Shown here in pieces: positions 63,285-64,000 of a DNA stretch of 64,000 nt; positions within the stretch are counted from its first letter, which is position 1, and every line of letters starts with the position of its first letter. A program made the translations under genes and the position numbers. The notes beneath the pieces were generated by a model, which did no database searches, was not told where the DNA came from, and saw only the letters and a program-made list of their open reading frames with translations. The DNA is from Robiginitomaculum sp. (GTDB lineage Bacteria > Pseudomonadota > Alphaproteobacteria > Caulobacterales > Maricaulaceae), in contig JAJFFN010000016.1 in assembly GCA_021776635.1 (NCBI GenBank), positions 1 through 64,000 on the forward strand. Direction: 5' to 3'.

Positions 63285-64000
63285 ATGTCGCGTGAAAAGC
63301 AAATATTAAAATTAATGTTGGCCAAGCGTGGTGTCATTCTTGAAAAGAAGGCCACGTGTGATGTCCACGCTATTATCCCGCGTGGGGATAGGCGTTGTCG
63401 CCCTATAGGCTGGGTCGAATCCACAATATTAACCCGTTTGCTGGCGCAAGGCTCTGTTGTAAAAAAAGCGGACACTTATGTATTAGACGACACGTATCTT
63501 CGCCGGGAAAATACGGCTAAAACATTTGGACATAACGATTCATATGCCAACCAGCACCGTCAAATGGAAGCGCGGGATATTTATCATCCCGACGGTATTA
63601 AACGCCCCGCACGGGTAAACACCCATTTGTCGGCTTTAACGCGCTTGGCACGCATGAAAAACAAAAGCGGCGATTATTTTTTACAACCAAACGAAATCGA
63701 AGCTGCACAACGCTTTGCGACTGATTATGCCAAATCTATGATGTCTACAGTCGCAACACAAAGCTACAGCCAAAATTCTGGCAAAGAGATGCCGTCTTCA
63801 AATTCTGCCGAGCATGTATCTATTAGTGCGCTAGACGCTCGTAAACGTGTGATGGATGCATTGAATATTGTTGGCCCAGGTTTGGATAAAGCCATCACAA
63901 CTCTCTGCAGTTCAGATATGAGCATAGGTGCTCTTGAGGTATCTGAAAACTGGGCAAAGGGTTCTGGAAAAACCTTATTTAAACTAGCACTTGCGCGTCT
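63285..64000 (+). CDS. DUF6456 protein, C-terminus cut by window edge
   Basis: The frame from ATG 63285 stays open to the window end (238 codons). It begins one base after the stop of the DnaA-like gene, so the two are translationally coupled. The C-terminal part matches the DUF6456 pattern (LSALTRLARMKNKSGDYFLQ, ISALDARKRVMDALNIVGPG, then a SGKTLFKLALARL helix). The N-terminal third looks like a winged helix. Likely DNA-binding, role unknown. Confidence 0.87.
   Translation, partial: MSREKQILKLMLAKRGVILEKKATCDVHAIIPRGDRRCRPIGWVESTILTRLLAQGSVVKKADTYVLDDTYLRRENTAKTFGHNDSYANQHRQMEARDIYHPDGIKRPARVNTHLSALTRLARMKNKSGDYFLQPNEIEAAQRFATDYAKSMMSTVATQSYSQNSGKEMPSSNSAEHVSISALDARKRVMDALNIVGPGLDKAITTLCSSDMSIGALEVSENWAKGSGKTLFKLALAR

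Overview
The window is a chromosomal segment of a moderately AT-rich alphaproteobacterium, most likely from the Hyphomonadaceae/Maricaulales-Robiginitomaculum neighbourhood. The evidence is the gene content and order. There is a pcm-tolC-popZ-valS run as in Caulobacter, a ZauP(DUF4164)-ZapA-6S RNA unit next to gap-pgk, and the alphaproteobacterial families DUF1491, DUF1285, DUF6456 and the PF07310 PAS family. There is also a beta-helix lipoprotein plus SO2930/HNE_0200-type diheme cytochrome pair, a large Oar-like TonB-dependent receptor, and a sensor kinase of the DivJ/PleC type. I saw no rRNA, tRNA, CRISPR array, prophage or complete transposon.

Layout. 1-3.1 kb: truncated FAD monooxygenase, OmpR-type regulator, L,D-transpeptidase, outer-membrane barrel lipoprotein. 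3.3-6.2 kb: YggS, a TenI/ThiE-like domain fused to a RimI-like acetyltransferase, Fur, a membrane/coiled-coil protein. 6.3-10.5 kb: fbp-tkt-fba. 10.6-14.5 kb: SelO, then the beta-helix/diheme-cytochrome pair. 14.5-18.5 kb: 6S RNA, ZapA and ZauP on the minus strand; gap-pgk and an FKBP lipoprotein on the plus strand. With fbp-tkt-fba this gives most of the enzymes linking hexose, triose and pentose phosphates. 18.5-26 kb: valS, popZ, tolC, pcm. 26-32 kb: unknown lipoprotein, histidine kinase, orphan BcsB, DUF1491. 32-35.2 kb: prfC and a small aquaporin-ArsR module flanked by a second copy of the prfC 3' end. 35.2-40.5 kb: alpha/beta hydrolase, NTF2-like protein, TetR regulator, a dehydrogenase with a histone-H1-like tail, PhoD. 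40.7-46.3 kb: Oar-like receptor, a gene-poor stretch, a miniature inverted-repeat element and a PhoA-type phosphatase. 46.4-53.1 kb: a four-gene MoxR-DUF58-DUF4159-amidotransferase-like operon. 53.3-55.7 kb: DUF1285, Nudix, CCA transferase. 55.7-62 kb: NhaC antiporter, saccharopine-dehydrogenase-like protein, ornithine carbamoyltransferase, nucleotide-sugar epimerase, Cys/Met-metabolism PLP enzyme. 62.3-64 kb: PAS protein, stand-alone DnaA-domain-IV-like protein and a truncated DUF6456 gene, the last two behind a perfect TTAA-N7-TTAA (CtrA-type) box.

The strongest unusual signals are these. A diverged duplicate of the prfC tail lies 1149 bp downstream and flanks aqp-arsR. A palindromic intergenic repeat is inserted in frame in valS, and an intrinsic-terminator hairpin sits directly in front of valS. 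TenI and RimI domains are fused. The MITE ends exactly at the phoA stop codon. The uncharacterised beta-helix lipoprotein/diheme cytochrome pair is the best candidate for an undescribed biological system. PopZ is very long and contains a hexanucleotide tandem repeat.
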